In this document: positions 39,080 to 48,440 of the stretch, one piece after another | Layout of the letters: every line of letters begins with the position of its first letter | How positions within the stretch are numbered: position 1 is the first letter of the stretch | DNA from: Acetobacteraceae bacterium | GTDB lineage: Bacteria; Pseudomonadota; Alphaproteobacteria; Acetobacterales; Acetobacteraceae | Assembly (NCBI GenBank): GCA_003151425.1 | Contig: PLXO01000251.1 | Location: forward strand, 2,243 to 66,242 | Direction of reading: 5' to 3' | Length of the DNA stretch: 64,000 bases | Made by a program: the position numbers and the translations under genes | Notes under the pieces: model-generated | Seen by the model: the letters and a program-made list of their open reading frames with translations, nothing else | Database searches by the model: none | Told to the model about the DNA's origin: nothing

Positions 39080-39847
39080 ATGGCCGGGGCCATCAAGCTG
39101 ACTGTCGAGAATTTCATCGCCACGGTGGTCATGGATCGCCCTCCGGTGAACGCGCAGAGCCACGCGTTCCGCGACGAGATGATCGGCGTATTCGATGCGC
39201 TGACCGACCGGGACGACGTGCGGGTGGCGATCCTGACCGGCACCGGCAAAATGTTCTCCGCCGGCGCCGATATGAAAGAACGTCCGAACGCAGATGTGCC
39301 AGGCGAATACTGGAAGTTCAATCGCGGCGCGCGCGAATGCTTCAATGCGATCCACGAATGCGCCAAGCCGGTCATTGCCGCAGTGAACGGCCCGGCGCTG
39401 GGCGCGGGCGCCGGACTGGTGGCTGCGTGCGACATCATCCTGTGCTCCGACAACGCGCAGTTCGGCATGCCGGAGATCGATGTCGGCCTGGCCGGCGGCG
39501 CGGCGATGCTGCAGACGCTGTTTGGCCATTCGCGGGCGCGTCGTATGTTCTACACCGGCTGGCGCGTGCCGGCAGCCGAGCTGTATCGCACCGGCGTGGC
39601 GGAATGCTGCGTGCCACTGGAACAACTGATGCCGGAAGCGATGAAGCTGGCGGAGGAGATCGCGTCCAAGAGCCCGATCGGCATGCGCTACGCCAAGCAG
39701 TCGATGAACACCACGATGCACATGCCGACGCGAGACGGCTATCGCTTCGAACAAGGCGTCACGGTATTTCTGTCGAAGACCGAGGATGCACAGGAAGCGC
39801 GCCGCGCCTTCATCGAGAAGCGCAAGCCGGTGTTCAAAGGACGCTAG
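39080..39847 (+). CDS. Enoyl-CoA hydratase/isomerase family protein
   Basis: VAILTGTGKMFSAGADMKERPNA...AVNGPALGAGAGLVAACDIILCSDNAQFGMPEIDVGLAGG. Confidence 0.95.
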   Translation: MAGAIKLTVENFIATVVMDRPPVNAQSHAFRDEMIGVFDALTDRDDVRVAILTGTGKMFSAGADMKERPNADVPGEYWKFNRGARECFNAIHECAKPVIAAVNGPALGAGAGLVAACDIILCSDNAQFGMPEIDVGLAGGAAMLQTLFGHSRARRMFYTGWRVPAAELYRTGVAECCVPLEQLMPEAMKLAEEIASKSPIGMRYAKQSMNTTMHMPTRDGYRFEQGVTVFLSKTEDAQEARRAFIEKRKPVFKGR

Positions 39848-39858
39848 GGACCGACAGG

Positions 39859-40611
39859 ATGGATCTGCAGCTATGCGACAAGACGGCGCTGGTGACCGGC
39901 GCCAGCATGGGGATCGGTCGCGCGATCGCGAAGGGGCTGGCCGCGGAAGGCGTGCACGTCGCGGCGTTGGCGCGCCGCACCGAGTTGCTGGAATCGTTGG
40001 CTGAGGAGATCGTCGCGGCGGGCGGCAGACGGCCGGCGCTGATCTGCCAGGACCTCATGGCGGAAGATGCCGCGGCGTGCCTGCGCGACGCAGCGCTGGC
40101 CGCGCTGGGCAAGGTCGACATCCTGGTCAACAACGCCGGCGGCAGCCGCGTAATGCAGATCGATGCGCCGGAGGAACGCTGGACGGAGGCGATGACGCTG
40201 AACTTCACCCGCCAGCGCCAGATTGCCCACGCGCTGCTGCCGCAAATGATCGAGCGGCGCTGGGGGCGCATCGTCAACATCACCGGCAAGTCGGAACCCG
40301 AGCACCTGAACGCCGCGTTCGCCGCCAAGGCTGCGGTGCATGCCTGGGCGAAGGGACTGTCGCGCGAGGTCGGGCAGTTCGGCATCACGGTGAACTCGAT
40401 CCCGCCCGGCCGCATCATGAGCGAACAGATCCGTCGCAACTATCCGGAAGATTACCGCAAGCACTTTGCGGAGACGGAGATCCCGGTGCGCTACTGGGGC
40501 GAACCGGAGGATCTGGCTGTCATGGCGGTGTTCCTGGCGAGCCCGCTCGCGCGCTACGTCACCGGAACGGTCATCCCAGTGGATGGCGGCCTGCGGCGCT
40601 ACCAGTTCTGA
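39859..40611 (+). CDS. SDR-family protein with atypical catalytic residues
   Basis: CDKTALVTGASMGIGRAIAKGLAAEG...DILVNNAGGSR...GRIVNITGKSEPEHLNAAFAAKAAVHAW...TGTVIPVDGG; the YxxxK Tyr position is Ala. Confidence 0.9.
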   Translation: MDLQLCDKTALVTGASMGIGRAIAKGLAAEGVHVAALARRTELLESLAEEIVAAGGRRPALICQDLMAEDAAACLRDAALAALGKVDILVNNAGGSRVMQIDAPEERWTEAMTLNFTRQRQIAHALLPQMIERRWGRIVNITGKSEPEHLNAAFAAKAAVHAWAKGLSREVGQFGITVNSIPPGRIMSEQIRRNYPEDYRKHFAETEIPVRYWGEPEDLAVMAVFLASPLARYVTGTVIPVDGGLRRYQF

Positions 40612-40771
40612 CCGACGGTATGGCATGCATCGGATGGTCCCGGCGGGCTTTCTTTAGGCGCAGAACTGCACGATGCTGGCGCGTGCCCGGCGATGTCTAT
40701 GGCCGAAGGGTGGCGACCAGCGAGCTGACTTGCGATAGTCGCGCTGCCTGGAAGAAAAGGGGAGTGTTGCG

Positions 40772-41503
40772 ATGATAGAGCGGGACGTGATCGTCACCAC
40801 CAAGCATGGCAAGATGCCGACGTTTCTGGCCGCACCGGACGGCCCGGAGCAGCATCCTGGCATCATCTTCTACATGGACGCGCCGGGCATCCGCGAGGAG
40901 CTGCGCAACATGGCGCGGCGCATCGCGAAGCACGGCTATGTTTGCCTGTTGCCCGACATGTATTATCGGCTTGGCACGATCCGGTTCGATATTCCGCGGC
41001 GCGACGACGGCATGTCGGGGGTGATCCGCGCGTCGATGAACCACCTGACGAACGCGCGGGTGGTCGACGATACCGCGGCGCTGCTGGCTTATTTCGACGC
41101 GCTGGACAGCGTCACGCCTGGCAAGGTCGGCTGCGCCGCCTATTGCATGAGCGGTCAATTCATCACGACCGTAGCAGCGAAGTTCCCGCATCGTATGGCA
41201 GCCGCGGCGTCGTTGTACGGCGTGGGCATCGTCACCGACAAGGAAGACTCGCCGCATCTGCTGCTGAGCGAGGTCAAGGGCGAGCTATATTACGCGTTCG
41301 CCGAACACGACCAGTCGGTGCCGGAGCATGTGATCCCGGCGCTGAAGGCGGCGTTGCACAAGGCGGGCACCAAACACGATCTGCATGTGTTTCCCGGCAC
41401 GCATCATGGCTTTTGCTTTCCGGAGCGCGCGGTCTACGACACGCTGGCGGCGGAAGAGACTTGGCGAAAGATGTTCGCGATGTGGGACCGGCATCTGAAA
41501 TAA
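40772..41503 (+). CDS. Dienelactone hydrolase family protein
   Basis: PGIIFYMDAPGIREELRNMARRIAKHGYVCLLPDMYYR...KVGCAAYCMSGQFITTVAA...LHVFPGTHHGFCFPERAVYD. Confidence 0.92.
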   Translation: MIERDVIVTTKHGKMPTFLAAPDGPEQHPGIIFYMDAPGIREELRNMARRIAKHGYVCLLPDMYYRLGTIRFDIPRRDDGMSGVIRASMNHLTNARVVDDTAALLAYFDALDSVTPGKVGCAAYCMSGQFITTVAAKFPHRMAAAASLYGVGIVTDKEDSPHLLLSEVKGELYYAFAEHDQSVPEHVIPALKAALHKAGTKHDLHVFPGTHHGFCFPERAVYDTLAAEETWRKMFAMWDRHLK

Positions 41504-41510
41504 TCCGCGC

Positions 41511-42740
41511 ATGGATCTGATCCTTCGCAACGCCCAGCTGGCCCATGCGCCGGACGCGCCATCGGTCGATATCGGCGTCGCGGATGGACGCATCGCGGCG
41601 ATCGAACCGCGCCTGCAAGCCGAGGCGGCGGAGTACGACGCCGCCGGCCTGCTGGTGTGTGGTGGATTCATCGAGACGCACATCCATCTCGACAAATCCT
41701 GCATCCTTGATCGTTGCGCACCGGAGACCGACCGTCAGGCCAATGCCGTGCCGCGCGTCGCCGCGGTGAAATCGACCTTCACGGTGGAGGATGTCTACGC
41801 ACGCGCCAGCCGCACCTTGGAGAAATGCATCAAGCACGGCGCGACACGGATGCGCACGCATCTGGAGCTGGACGCGGGCGTTGAAATGCGCAGCTTCGAG
41901 GCAATCGAGGCACTGCGCCGCGACTATGCGTGGGCGATCGATATCGAGGTGTGCGCGTTTCCGCAGGAGGGGCTGACCAACAATCCGCGCGCCGACGCGC
42001 TGTTAGTACAGGCGCTGAAGCGCGGTGCCAAAGTGATCGGCGCCGCGCCGAACTACGATCCCGACCATGCCGGGCAGATCCATCGCGTGTTCGATCTGGC
42101 GCGCGAGTTCGACGTGGACATCGACATGCATCTGGATTCCGGTAATTCGCCCGAGGCGATGGACATTCATCTCGTCTGCGAGCTGACGGAGCAATACAAG
42201 CTGGGCGGGCGCGTCGCGGTCGGGCACGGATGCAAATACTCGACCCTGCCGCCGGCGGCGCTGAAGGCACTGGCGCGACGGATCGCCGATGCGGGCGTGG
42301 CGGTAACAGTGCTGCCGGCGACCGACCTTTTCATGATGGGGCGGGATCAGGATCACTCGGTGCGGCGCGGCTTGGCGGATGCCAATCTGCTGGCGGAGCA
42401 CGGGGTCAATTGCTCGATTTCCACCAACAACGTGCTGAACCCGTTCACCCCGCTGGGCGATTGCTCGTTGCTGCGCATGGCCAATCTACAGGCCAATGTC
42501 TGCCAGATCAGCCACACACCTCGGCTGCGCGAGTGCTTCAATATGGTGACCGAACGGTCGGCGCGGCTGATGAACCTGGCAGACTATGGCATCAAGGTCG
42601 GCAATCCGGCCGACCTGGTGGTGGTGGATGCGTTGACCCCGGAGCAAGCGGTGCAGGAGATCTGCCACCCGCTGGCCGTGTTCAAGCGCGGGCATCGCAC
42701 GGTAACGCGGGCGCGGGCCGAACTGCACAAGCCGCACTGA
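41511..42740 (+). CDS. Amidohydrolase family protein (cytosine deaminase-like)
   Basis: DLILRNAQLAHAPDAPSVDIGVADGRIAAIEPRL...GGFIETHIHLDKSCILDRC...VAVGHGCKYSTLPP...PADLVVVDALTPEQAVQEI. Confidence 0.9.
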   Translation: MDLILRNAQLAHAPDAPSVDIGVADGRIAAIEPRLQAEAAEYDAAGLLVCGGFIETHIHLDKSCILDRCAPETDRQANAVPRVAAVKSTFTVEDVYARASRTLEKCIKHGATRMRTHLELDAGVEMRSFEAIEALRRDYAWAIDIEVCAFPQEGLTNNPRADALLVQALKRGAKVIGAAPNYDPDHAGQIHRVFDLAREFDVDIDMHLDSGNSPEAMDIHLVCELTEQYKLGGRVAVGHGCKYSTLPPAALKALARRIADAGVAVTVLPATDLFMMGRDQDHSVRRGLADANLLAEHGVNCSISTNNVLNPFTPLGDCSLLRMANLQANVCQISHTPRLRECFNMVTERSARLMNLADYGIKVGNPADLVVVDALTPEQAVQEICHPLAVFKRGHRTVTRARAELHKPH

Positions 42741-42748
42741 GGTTTACC

Positions 42749-43048
42749 ATGCTTCTGTCCGACCTCGCCCAGGTGATTCGCAGCAAGAATGCCGGACCGC
42801 GCCGATTGACGCTGGATATAATGTTGGCGTCCGACACCGACTATCAGCGCGTGGCGCAGTCGCCGGCATTGAGTCGCGAAGCAATCGGGCGACTGTATCG
42901 CATTGCATCGGAGGATGTGGTGGTGATCCTCTATCCGCTCGGCCGCGCGATCAAGATCACGCTGCCGCGCGAGACCGCCGGGGATCCGGGCGATCGCGAT
43001 GTCTACGGCGCACAGCAGCACGCACCGCTGCTGGGGATCGAGATATGA
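42749..43048 (+). CDS. DUF4387-family protein
   Basis: LLSDLAQVIRSKNAGPRRLTLDIMLASDTDYQRVAQSPALSREAIGRLYRI; precedes the DUF1446 gene with overlap. Confidence 0.8.
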   Translation: MLLSDLAQVIRSKNAGPRRLTLDIMLASDTDYQRVAQSPALSREAIGRLYRIASEDVVVILYPLGRAIKITLPRETAGDPGDRDVYGAQQHAPLLGIEI

Positions 43049-44439
43049 GCGCCTCGCATCGTATTCTGGACGATGTTCGGCGCACGAAACGAGCCATGCG
43101 ATTTTTGGGTGCCTCGGGGCAGTTAGGTTACGGCATCCCGACGCCGGCATTCAATGCCGGCCTGGCGCGGCAGCCCGATCTGATCGGCTGCGATATGGGC
43201 TCGATCGATATTGGACCGACCTATCTCGGCAAGGGCGAGATGGCGACGTCCCCGGTGGCAACACGGCGCGATCTGCGCAAGGTGCTGCTGGGCGCGCGGC
43301 AGGTGGATGTGCCACTGGTGATCGGCTCCGCCGGATCGGCCGGCGCCGCGCCGCATCTTGACGGGACGCTGGCGATGATTCGCGATATCGCGCGGGCAGA
43401 GGGGCTGCATTTTCGCATGGCGGTGATTCGCGCCGACATGCCGCGCGGGCTGCTGAAGCAGGCGGTGCGAGAGGGGCGCATGACCGGCATGGATGGCATG
43501 GCGACGTTGACCGAACAGGATATCGACGACGCATCGAATATCGTCGGGCAGATGGGCATGGGACCGTTCCGCCGCGCGCTGGCCGAGGGCGTCGACGTGA
43601 TCATCGCCGGCCGTGCCTGCGATACGGCGATCTTCGCCGCGCTGCCCACGATGCTGGATTTTCCGCCCGGCATCTGCGGACATATGGCGAAGATCATCGA
43701 GTGCGCCTCGTTGTGTTGCGTGCCGGGTGGGCGCGATACGATCCTGGCAACGCTGGATCACGAAGGCTTCGAGCTGGAAAGCATGAACCCGGCGCGGCGT
43801 GCGACGCCGACCTCGGTCGCGGCGCACAGTCTTTATGAGCAGGCGGACCCATACAGTGTGACCGAGCCCGAGGGCCACGTCGATCTGCGCGATGCGCACT
43901 ACACCGCGCTCGACGATCGCCGCACGCGCGTGGCCGGCGCGCGCTGGGTGCCGACCGCCCTCCCGACGATCAAGCTGGAAGGTGCCGCCTGCATCGGTGA
44001 ACGCGCGGTGCTGCTGGCGGGCGCGGCCGATCCGCGCTTCATCGCACGGCATGCCGAGATCCTGTCAGCGGTCACCGAAGTCGTGCGCGAACTGGTGTGT
44101 GAGGACCAGCCGCAGGACTACACGTTGCGTTTCCGTGTCTATGGCGTGACCGGCGTGCGCGGCGCCGTTCCGGATGGCGAGCCGTCGCCGGGCGAAGCTT
44201 TCATCATGGGCGAATGCATCGCGCCCACGCGCGAGCGCGCCGCCGAGGTGGTGCGCACCACCAAGCAGTATCTGTTGCATCACGGCTATCCGGGCAGGTT
44301 GTCGACGGCGGGGAACCTGGCGTTCCCGTTCACGCCGCCGGAGGTGTCACTGGGTCCGGCCTATCGTTTCAACGTCTACCACCTGATGCACGTGCAGGAT
44401 CCCGACGGACTGTTCCCGCTGGAGATCGAAACGCTGTGA
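43045..44439 (+). CDS. DUF1446 / AtuA-like acyclic terpene utilisation family protein
   Basis: MGSIDIGPTYLGKGEMATSPVATRRDLRKVLLGAR...LVIGSAGSAGAAPHLDGTLAMIRDIA...GRACDTAIFAALP. Confidence 0.85.
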   Translation: MSASHRILDDVRRTKRAMRFLGASGQLGYGIPTPAFNAGLARQPDLIGCDMGSIDIGPTYLGKGEMATSPVATRRDLRKVLLGARQVDVPLVIGSAGSAGAAPHLDGTLAMIRDIARAEGLHFRMAVIRADMPRGLLKQAVREGRMTGMDGMATLTEQDIDDASNIVGQMGMGPFRRALAEGVDVIIAGRACDTAIFAALPTMLDFPPGICGHMAKIIECASLCCVPGGRDTILATLDHEGFELESMNPARRATPTSVAAHSLYEQADPYSVTEPEGHVDLRDAHYTALDDRRTRVAGARWVPTALPTIKLEGAACIGERAVLLAGAADPRFIARHAEILSAVTEVVRELVCEDQPQDYTLRFRVYGVTGVRGAVPDGEPSPGEAFIMGECIAPTRERAAEVVRTTKQYLLHHGYPGRLSTAGNLAFPFTPPEVSLGPAYRFNVYHLMHVQDPDGLFPLEIETL

Positions 44440-44443
44440 CGGC

Positions 44444-44476
44444 GCAAGGGGCTGCCAACCCGGCGCAGCCCCTTGC
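44444..44476. terminator. Hairpin between convergent 3' ends
   Basis: gcaaggggctg-ccaacccggcg-cagccccttgc, perfect 11-bp stem between DUF1446 (+) and ABC SBP (-) stops; no T-tract. Confidence 0.6.
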
Positions 44477-44485
44477 CCATCGCAC

Positions 44486-45652
44486 TCAGTAGCTCAACGG
44501 CGCTTCAAGCTCGGAATGCCAGTGGCCGCCCTGCACCTGGCACAGGAACGACTCATTCGATCCCTGGTGCTTCGTCGCGCTGAACGTCATCGGTGGCGCG
44601 CCGAATTTGTCCTGCCAGTTCTTGATGCTCTCCATCCCGGTGACGAAACTGTCCGCCGTCAGGTCCTTGCTGGCATTCTTCAGCGCCTGGATCGTCAATT
44701 CAGCCGCCGTGTAGCCGATCTGCGCGGCGAAGTTCGGATCCTTGCCATACAGCGTCTTGTATTTCTTGACGAACGCCTGGACCACGGGACGCGGATCATC
44801 CGCCGTGGCGAACAGGATCGGCGCCATCGAATAGAAGCCCTCGCTGCCACCGCCGGGCATCTCCGCCACCGCCTCGTCGTAGCTCGCAGCCTGGCCCAGC
44901 ATGTCCACCTTCCAGCCGATCTTGTTCACCGCGGAGATGATCTGGATCGAGTCGCGCACGATGGTGCCAAGCAGGACCAGGTCGCACTTGGCGTCATGCA
45001 GCCGCGCGACCGAGGCGTTGAAATCCGTGTCGGTCGGCTTGTGCAGCGTCTCCGCCGCCAGCGTCATGTTCAGCGCCTTGAGCTGATCACGCGCCCCGTC
45101 CATCACGTCGCGACCGAAATCAGAATCCTGCGACATGCCACAGATCCGCGTCTTGTGTTTCGCCTCGACGAAGTATTTCACGCCGGCGCGCATCTGATCG
45201 TAGTACGACGCCGCCAAGCCGAGTTTCAGATGGTTCAGCGGTTCGTACATCGACCGTGCCGAGGTCAGCGGAAACACATTCGGCACACCCTTGGCGAGCT
45301 CGTCCGGCATCGTTGCGTTGTTCATCGGCGTGCCGCCGTTCGCCACCGCCATGAAAATATGGTCGAGATTGATCAGCTTGTTCATCGCCTGCACCGAGCG
45401 CGGGACCTGGTACTGGTTGTCCTCGACGATGTATTTGATCATTCGGCCATTGATGCCGCCCGCCGCGTTCACCTCGTCAAATGCCATGCGCCAGGCGTTG
45501 GAGTTGTTGACGCCCCACATGGCGGTCACGCCGGACAGATCGGTGTAGGTGCCGATGGTGATTTCCTTGTCGGTGACACCACGGACATCCGCCGCTCTCG
45601 CTTGGATGCTGAGCACGGCCAGTGCGGCCGCGACGATACATAAGCGTCGCAT
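44486..45652 (-). CDS. Branched-chain amino acid-type ABC transporter substrate-binding protein
   Basis: MRRLCIVAAALAVLSIQARAADVRGVTDKEITIGTYTDLSGVTAMWGVNNSNAWRMAFDEVNAAGGINGRMIKYIVEDNQYQ. Confidence 0.93.
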   Translation of the reverse strand: MRRLCIVAAALAVLSIQARAADVRGVTDKEITIGTYTDLSGVTAMWGVNNSNAWRMAFDEVNAAGGINGRMIKYIVEDNQYQVPRSVQAMNKLINLDHIFMAVANGGTPMNNATMPDELAKGVPNVFPLTSARSMYEPLNHLKLGLAASYYDQMRAGVKYFVEAKHKTRICGMSQDSDFGRDVMDGARDQLKALNMTLAAETLHKPTDTDFNASVARLHDAKCDLVLLGTIVRDSIQIISAVNKIGWKVDMLGQAASYDEAVAEMPGGGSEGFYSMAPILFATADDPRPVVQAFVKKYKTLYGKDPNFAAQIGYTAAELTIQALKNASKDLTADSFVTGMESIKNWQDKFGAPPMTFSATKHQGSNESFLCQVQGGHWHSELEAPLSY

Positions 45653-45727
45653 GTTATTGTCCTCCCCTGCACGTCCGCCACTTTCCCGGCGGCTGGCGGC
45701 CGCCACGCGCTGCATCGCCCACGGCGG

Positions 45728-46909
45728 TCAGGCGGCGCAGGTAAACTCCTCGATCAGCGCACGAAGTTTCTCGCCGTTGGCGGCGCCGCGCGCGCAGTTC
45801 CCGTCAAGTCGCGTCATCGCAATGCCCAGCGCGAGATACCAGCGCTCGACCTCCGGCGGCAGCGCGGCCGCGCCGATGCAGGCAAGGCGCAGACGTGCCA
45901 AACCCATTTCGCGCCGCACGCTGCCGAGCACCAGTTTTCGTGCGATCCATGCCATCGCGCCGGTTCCCTGTCGGGCTTCGCCGGCGCCGATCGCCCAAGT
46001 GAACAGCGCCTTCTGCAGCCAACTGGCGCCGCCGACCTCGGCGACGATGCGGGTACGGAACCGTTCCCATACCACCGGCGAAGCGCCCAGCACGCTGGGC
46101 TGCACCTCGCGCAGGTTTTCGATCAGCGTGTCGGTGCTTTCCAGATAGTTGCTCACGGTGCACGTGGACAATGCCACATACAGGCCTAGCACGCGCTCCA
46201 TCATGCCGCTCATCGGCAGGAAGGCCACACGCTCGTCGCCTTGTCGCTGGCCAAGCCGCATTGCGGCATCGTCGACCACGGTCATGACGTCGCGATGGCT
46301 GAGCGTCTCCACCGCTCCGTCGGCGCCCACCGGTAGCAGCACCGCCGCCGCCTGGTCCGGCGCGACCGCGTTCAGCGCCGCGTCCCAGGCGGCAGGATTG
46401 GCGTGGTCATGCTCAATGCCGCGCGCGAGGAAGCCAGCCAGGCTCTCGCACATTGGGTCATCCAGGTCGCGCAGGCCCTTCATGTCGAAGATGACGATCC
46501 GTTGCAGCGCCGGGCAACGATCACGTGCCAGTAGCGCCTTGTCGAGCTGCTCTTCGTTGTCGACAAACAACAAGCGGCAGAAGCTGGCGTGCAGCATCCG
46601 CGCGACTTGGTCCGCCGCATCCTGCGGCACCAGACAGGCGCTGCTGCACCCGATCGACAACGCGCCAAGGTCGGCGCAGACAGCTTCGGGCCTGGTGTTC
46701 GACAACACGCCGACGACGTCGCCGCTTGCCAGCCCGCTCGCCGCCAGCGCCATGCCGACCTGGCGCACGCGCGTGGCGAGTTCTGCCCAGGTGACGGCCA
46801 TCCAGATGCCGCGCTGCTTTTTGCGCAGGATCACTTCCTGCCCATGTGCGGCGGCACGCTGAAAGAGCAGCGCCGGTACCGTGGCGATCGTGTCTGTCGT
46901 CAGTGCCAC
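45728..46909 (-). CDS. Truncated/degenerate AMP-ligase-like (acyl-CoA synthetase-like) protein
   Basis: VPALLFQRAAAHGQEVILRKKQRGIWMAVTWAELATRVRQVGMALAASGLASGDVVGVLSNTRPEAVCADLGALSIG...; lacks a recognisable TSGTTGxPK loop and the C-terminal ligase domain. Confidence 0.8.
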   Translation of the reverse strand: MALTTDTIATVPALLFQRAAAHGQEVILRKKQRGIWMAVTWAELATRVRQVGMALAASGLASGDVVGVLSNTRPEAVCADLGALSIGCSSACLVPQDAADQVARMLHASFCRLLFVDNEEQLDKALLARDRCPALQRIVIFDMKGLRDLDDPMCESLAGFLARGIEHDHANPAAWDAALNAVAPDQAAAVLLPVGADGAVETLSHRDVMTVVDDAAMRLGQRQGDERVAFLPMSGMMERVLGLYVALSTCTVSNYLESTDTLIENLREVQPSVLGASPVVWERFRTRIVAEVGGASWLQKALFTWAIGAGEARQGTGAMAWIARKLVLGSVRREMGLARLRLACIGAAALPPEVERWYLALGIAMTRLDGNCARGAANGEKLRALIEEFTCAA

Positions 46910-47679
46910 AGCTTCTGCCTCTTGTAGCGTCGTTGGCCGCGTACGCCGACCTCCTTCTGGCCAAGGTAGAATTCCTTGATCGCGTCCATGCGCATCAGGC
47001 TGGCACAGTGATCCGCCATCGCCACCCGGCCGACTTCCAGGATGTATCCGTAGTCGGCGGTCTGCAGCGCCATGTGGGCGTTCTGTTCCACCAACAGAAT
47101 GGCAACACCCTGTTCGGCATTGATGCGGCGGATGATTTCGAAGATCTGCCGCACCAGGATCGGCGACAGACCAAGCGAGGGTTCGTCCAGCATCAGCAAC
47201 TTCGGGCTTCCCATCAGCGCGCGGCTGATCGCCAGCATCTGCTGCTCACCGCCCGACAGCAGCCCGGCGCGCTGGTGCGCGCGTTCCTTCAGCCGCGGGA
47301 AGTAGGTGAAGCACAGCGCAAGATCGTGCGTCACCGCATCGCGATCATGCCGGGTATAGGCACCCATCATCAGGTTTTCATGCACGGTCAGGAACGGAAA
47401 GACCTCGCGCCCTTCCGGCACGTGGCACATGCCCAGGCGCATCACGCGATCCGGCGCCATGCCCTGGATCTCGCGCCCGTCGAACAACACGCGTCCGCGC
47501 TCCGGGTCCATCACGCCGCTGATGGTGCGCAGCACGGTGGTCTTGCCCGCGCCGTTGGCACCCAGGACCGCCACGATTTGCCCAGGTGCCACATCCAGGC
47601 TGACGCCGCCGATAGCGCGGATCGGTCCGTAATACGTTTCGATCCCGTCGACGCGCAGCAGGGGTGCGGCGTCGCTCAC
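46900..47679 (-). CDS. livF: Branched-chain amino acid-type ABC transporter ATP-binding protein
   Basis: LGANGAGKTTVLRTISGVMDPERGRVLFDGREIQGM...LLSGGEQQMLAISRALMGSPKLLMLDEPSLGLSPILV. Confidence 0.95.
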   Translation of the reverse strand: MSDAAPLLRVDGIETYYGPIRAIGGVSLDVAPGQIVAVLGANGAGKTTVLRTISGVMDPERGRVLFDGREIQGMAPDRVMRLGMCHVPEGREVFPFLTVHENLMMGAYTRHDRDAVTHDLALCFTYFPRLKERAHQRAGLLSGGEQQMLAISRALMGSPKLLMLDEPSLGLSPILVRQIFEIIRRINAEQGVAILLVEQNAHMALQTADYGYILEVGRVAMADHCASLMRMDAIKEFYLGQKEVGVRGQRRYKRQKLWH

Positions 47680-48440
47680 GCTTCGCTCCCGATATAGGCG
47701 CGAATCACTTCAGGGTGGCTCTGCACTTCGGCGGGCGTGCCCATCGCCATGACCCGTCCATAGTTGAGCGCCATGACCCGATCCGAGACCTGGCGTACCA
47801 GGTTCATGTCGTGCTCCACCATGATGACGGTGATGCCCAGGTCCTTCTTGATGTCCTCGATCCAGAAGCCCATGACCTCGGTCTCCTCGAGGTTCAGGCC
47901 CGAGGAGGGTTCGTCCAACAGCAGCAATTTCGGTTCGGTGCACAGCGCGCGGCCGAGCTCCACCACCTTGCGCACGCCGTAGGGCAGATTGGCGATCAAT
48001 GTGTCTCGGTAACGTTCCAGACCCAGGAAGGCGATGACGTCTTCCGCCTTCTCGCGATGGGTGATTTCTTCCCGCCGCACCGACGGCAGGAAACCAAGCT
48101 GCGACAGGAAGCTGGCTCGCGCATGGCAGTGCCGGCCGATCAGCAGGTTCTGCAGCAGCGTCGCATTGGTGAACAGCTCGATGTTCTGGAACGTACGGGC
48201 GATGCCCAGGCTGGCGATGCGGTGGGCTTGTGTGGTGGTGATGTCCTGCTCGTTGAACACCAGCCGGCCGGACGTCGCATTGTAGATGCGGCTGATCAGG
48301 TTGAAGATCGTGGTCTTGCCGGCGCCATTCGGGCCGATGATGGCAAACACCTCGCCTGGCTCGACATCGAAGCTGACAGCGTCCACCGCGCGGATACCGC
48401 CGAAACGGATGGAGATGTCCTCGGCGTGGAACAGGCTCAT
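47676..48440 (-). CDS. livG: Branched-chain amino acid-type ABC transporter ATP-binding protein
   Basis: ISIRFGGIRAVDAVSFDVEPGEVFAIIGPNGAGKTTIFNLISRIYN...GIARTFQNIELF...LLLLDEPSSGLNLEE. Confidence 0.95.
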   Translation of the reverse strand: MSLFHAEDISIRFGGIRAVDAVSFDVEPGEVFAIIGPNGAGKTTIFNLISRIYNATSGRLVFNEQDITTTQAHRIASLGIARTFQNIELFTNATLLQNLLIGRHCHARASFLSQLGFLPSVRREEITHREKAEDVIAFLGLERYRDTLIANLPYGVRKVVELGRALCTEPKLLLLDEPSSGLNLEETEVMGFWIEDIKKDLGITVIMVEHDMNLVRQVSDRVMALNYGRVMAMGTPAEVQSHPEVIRAYIGSEA

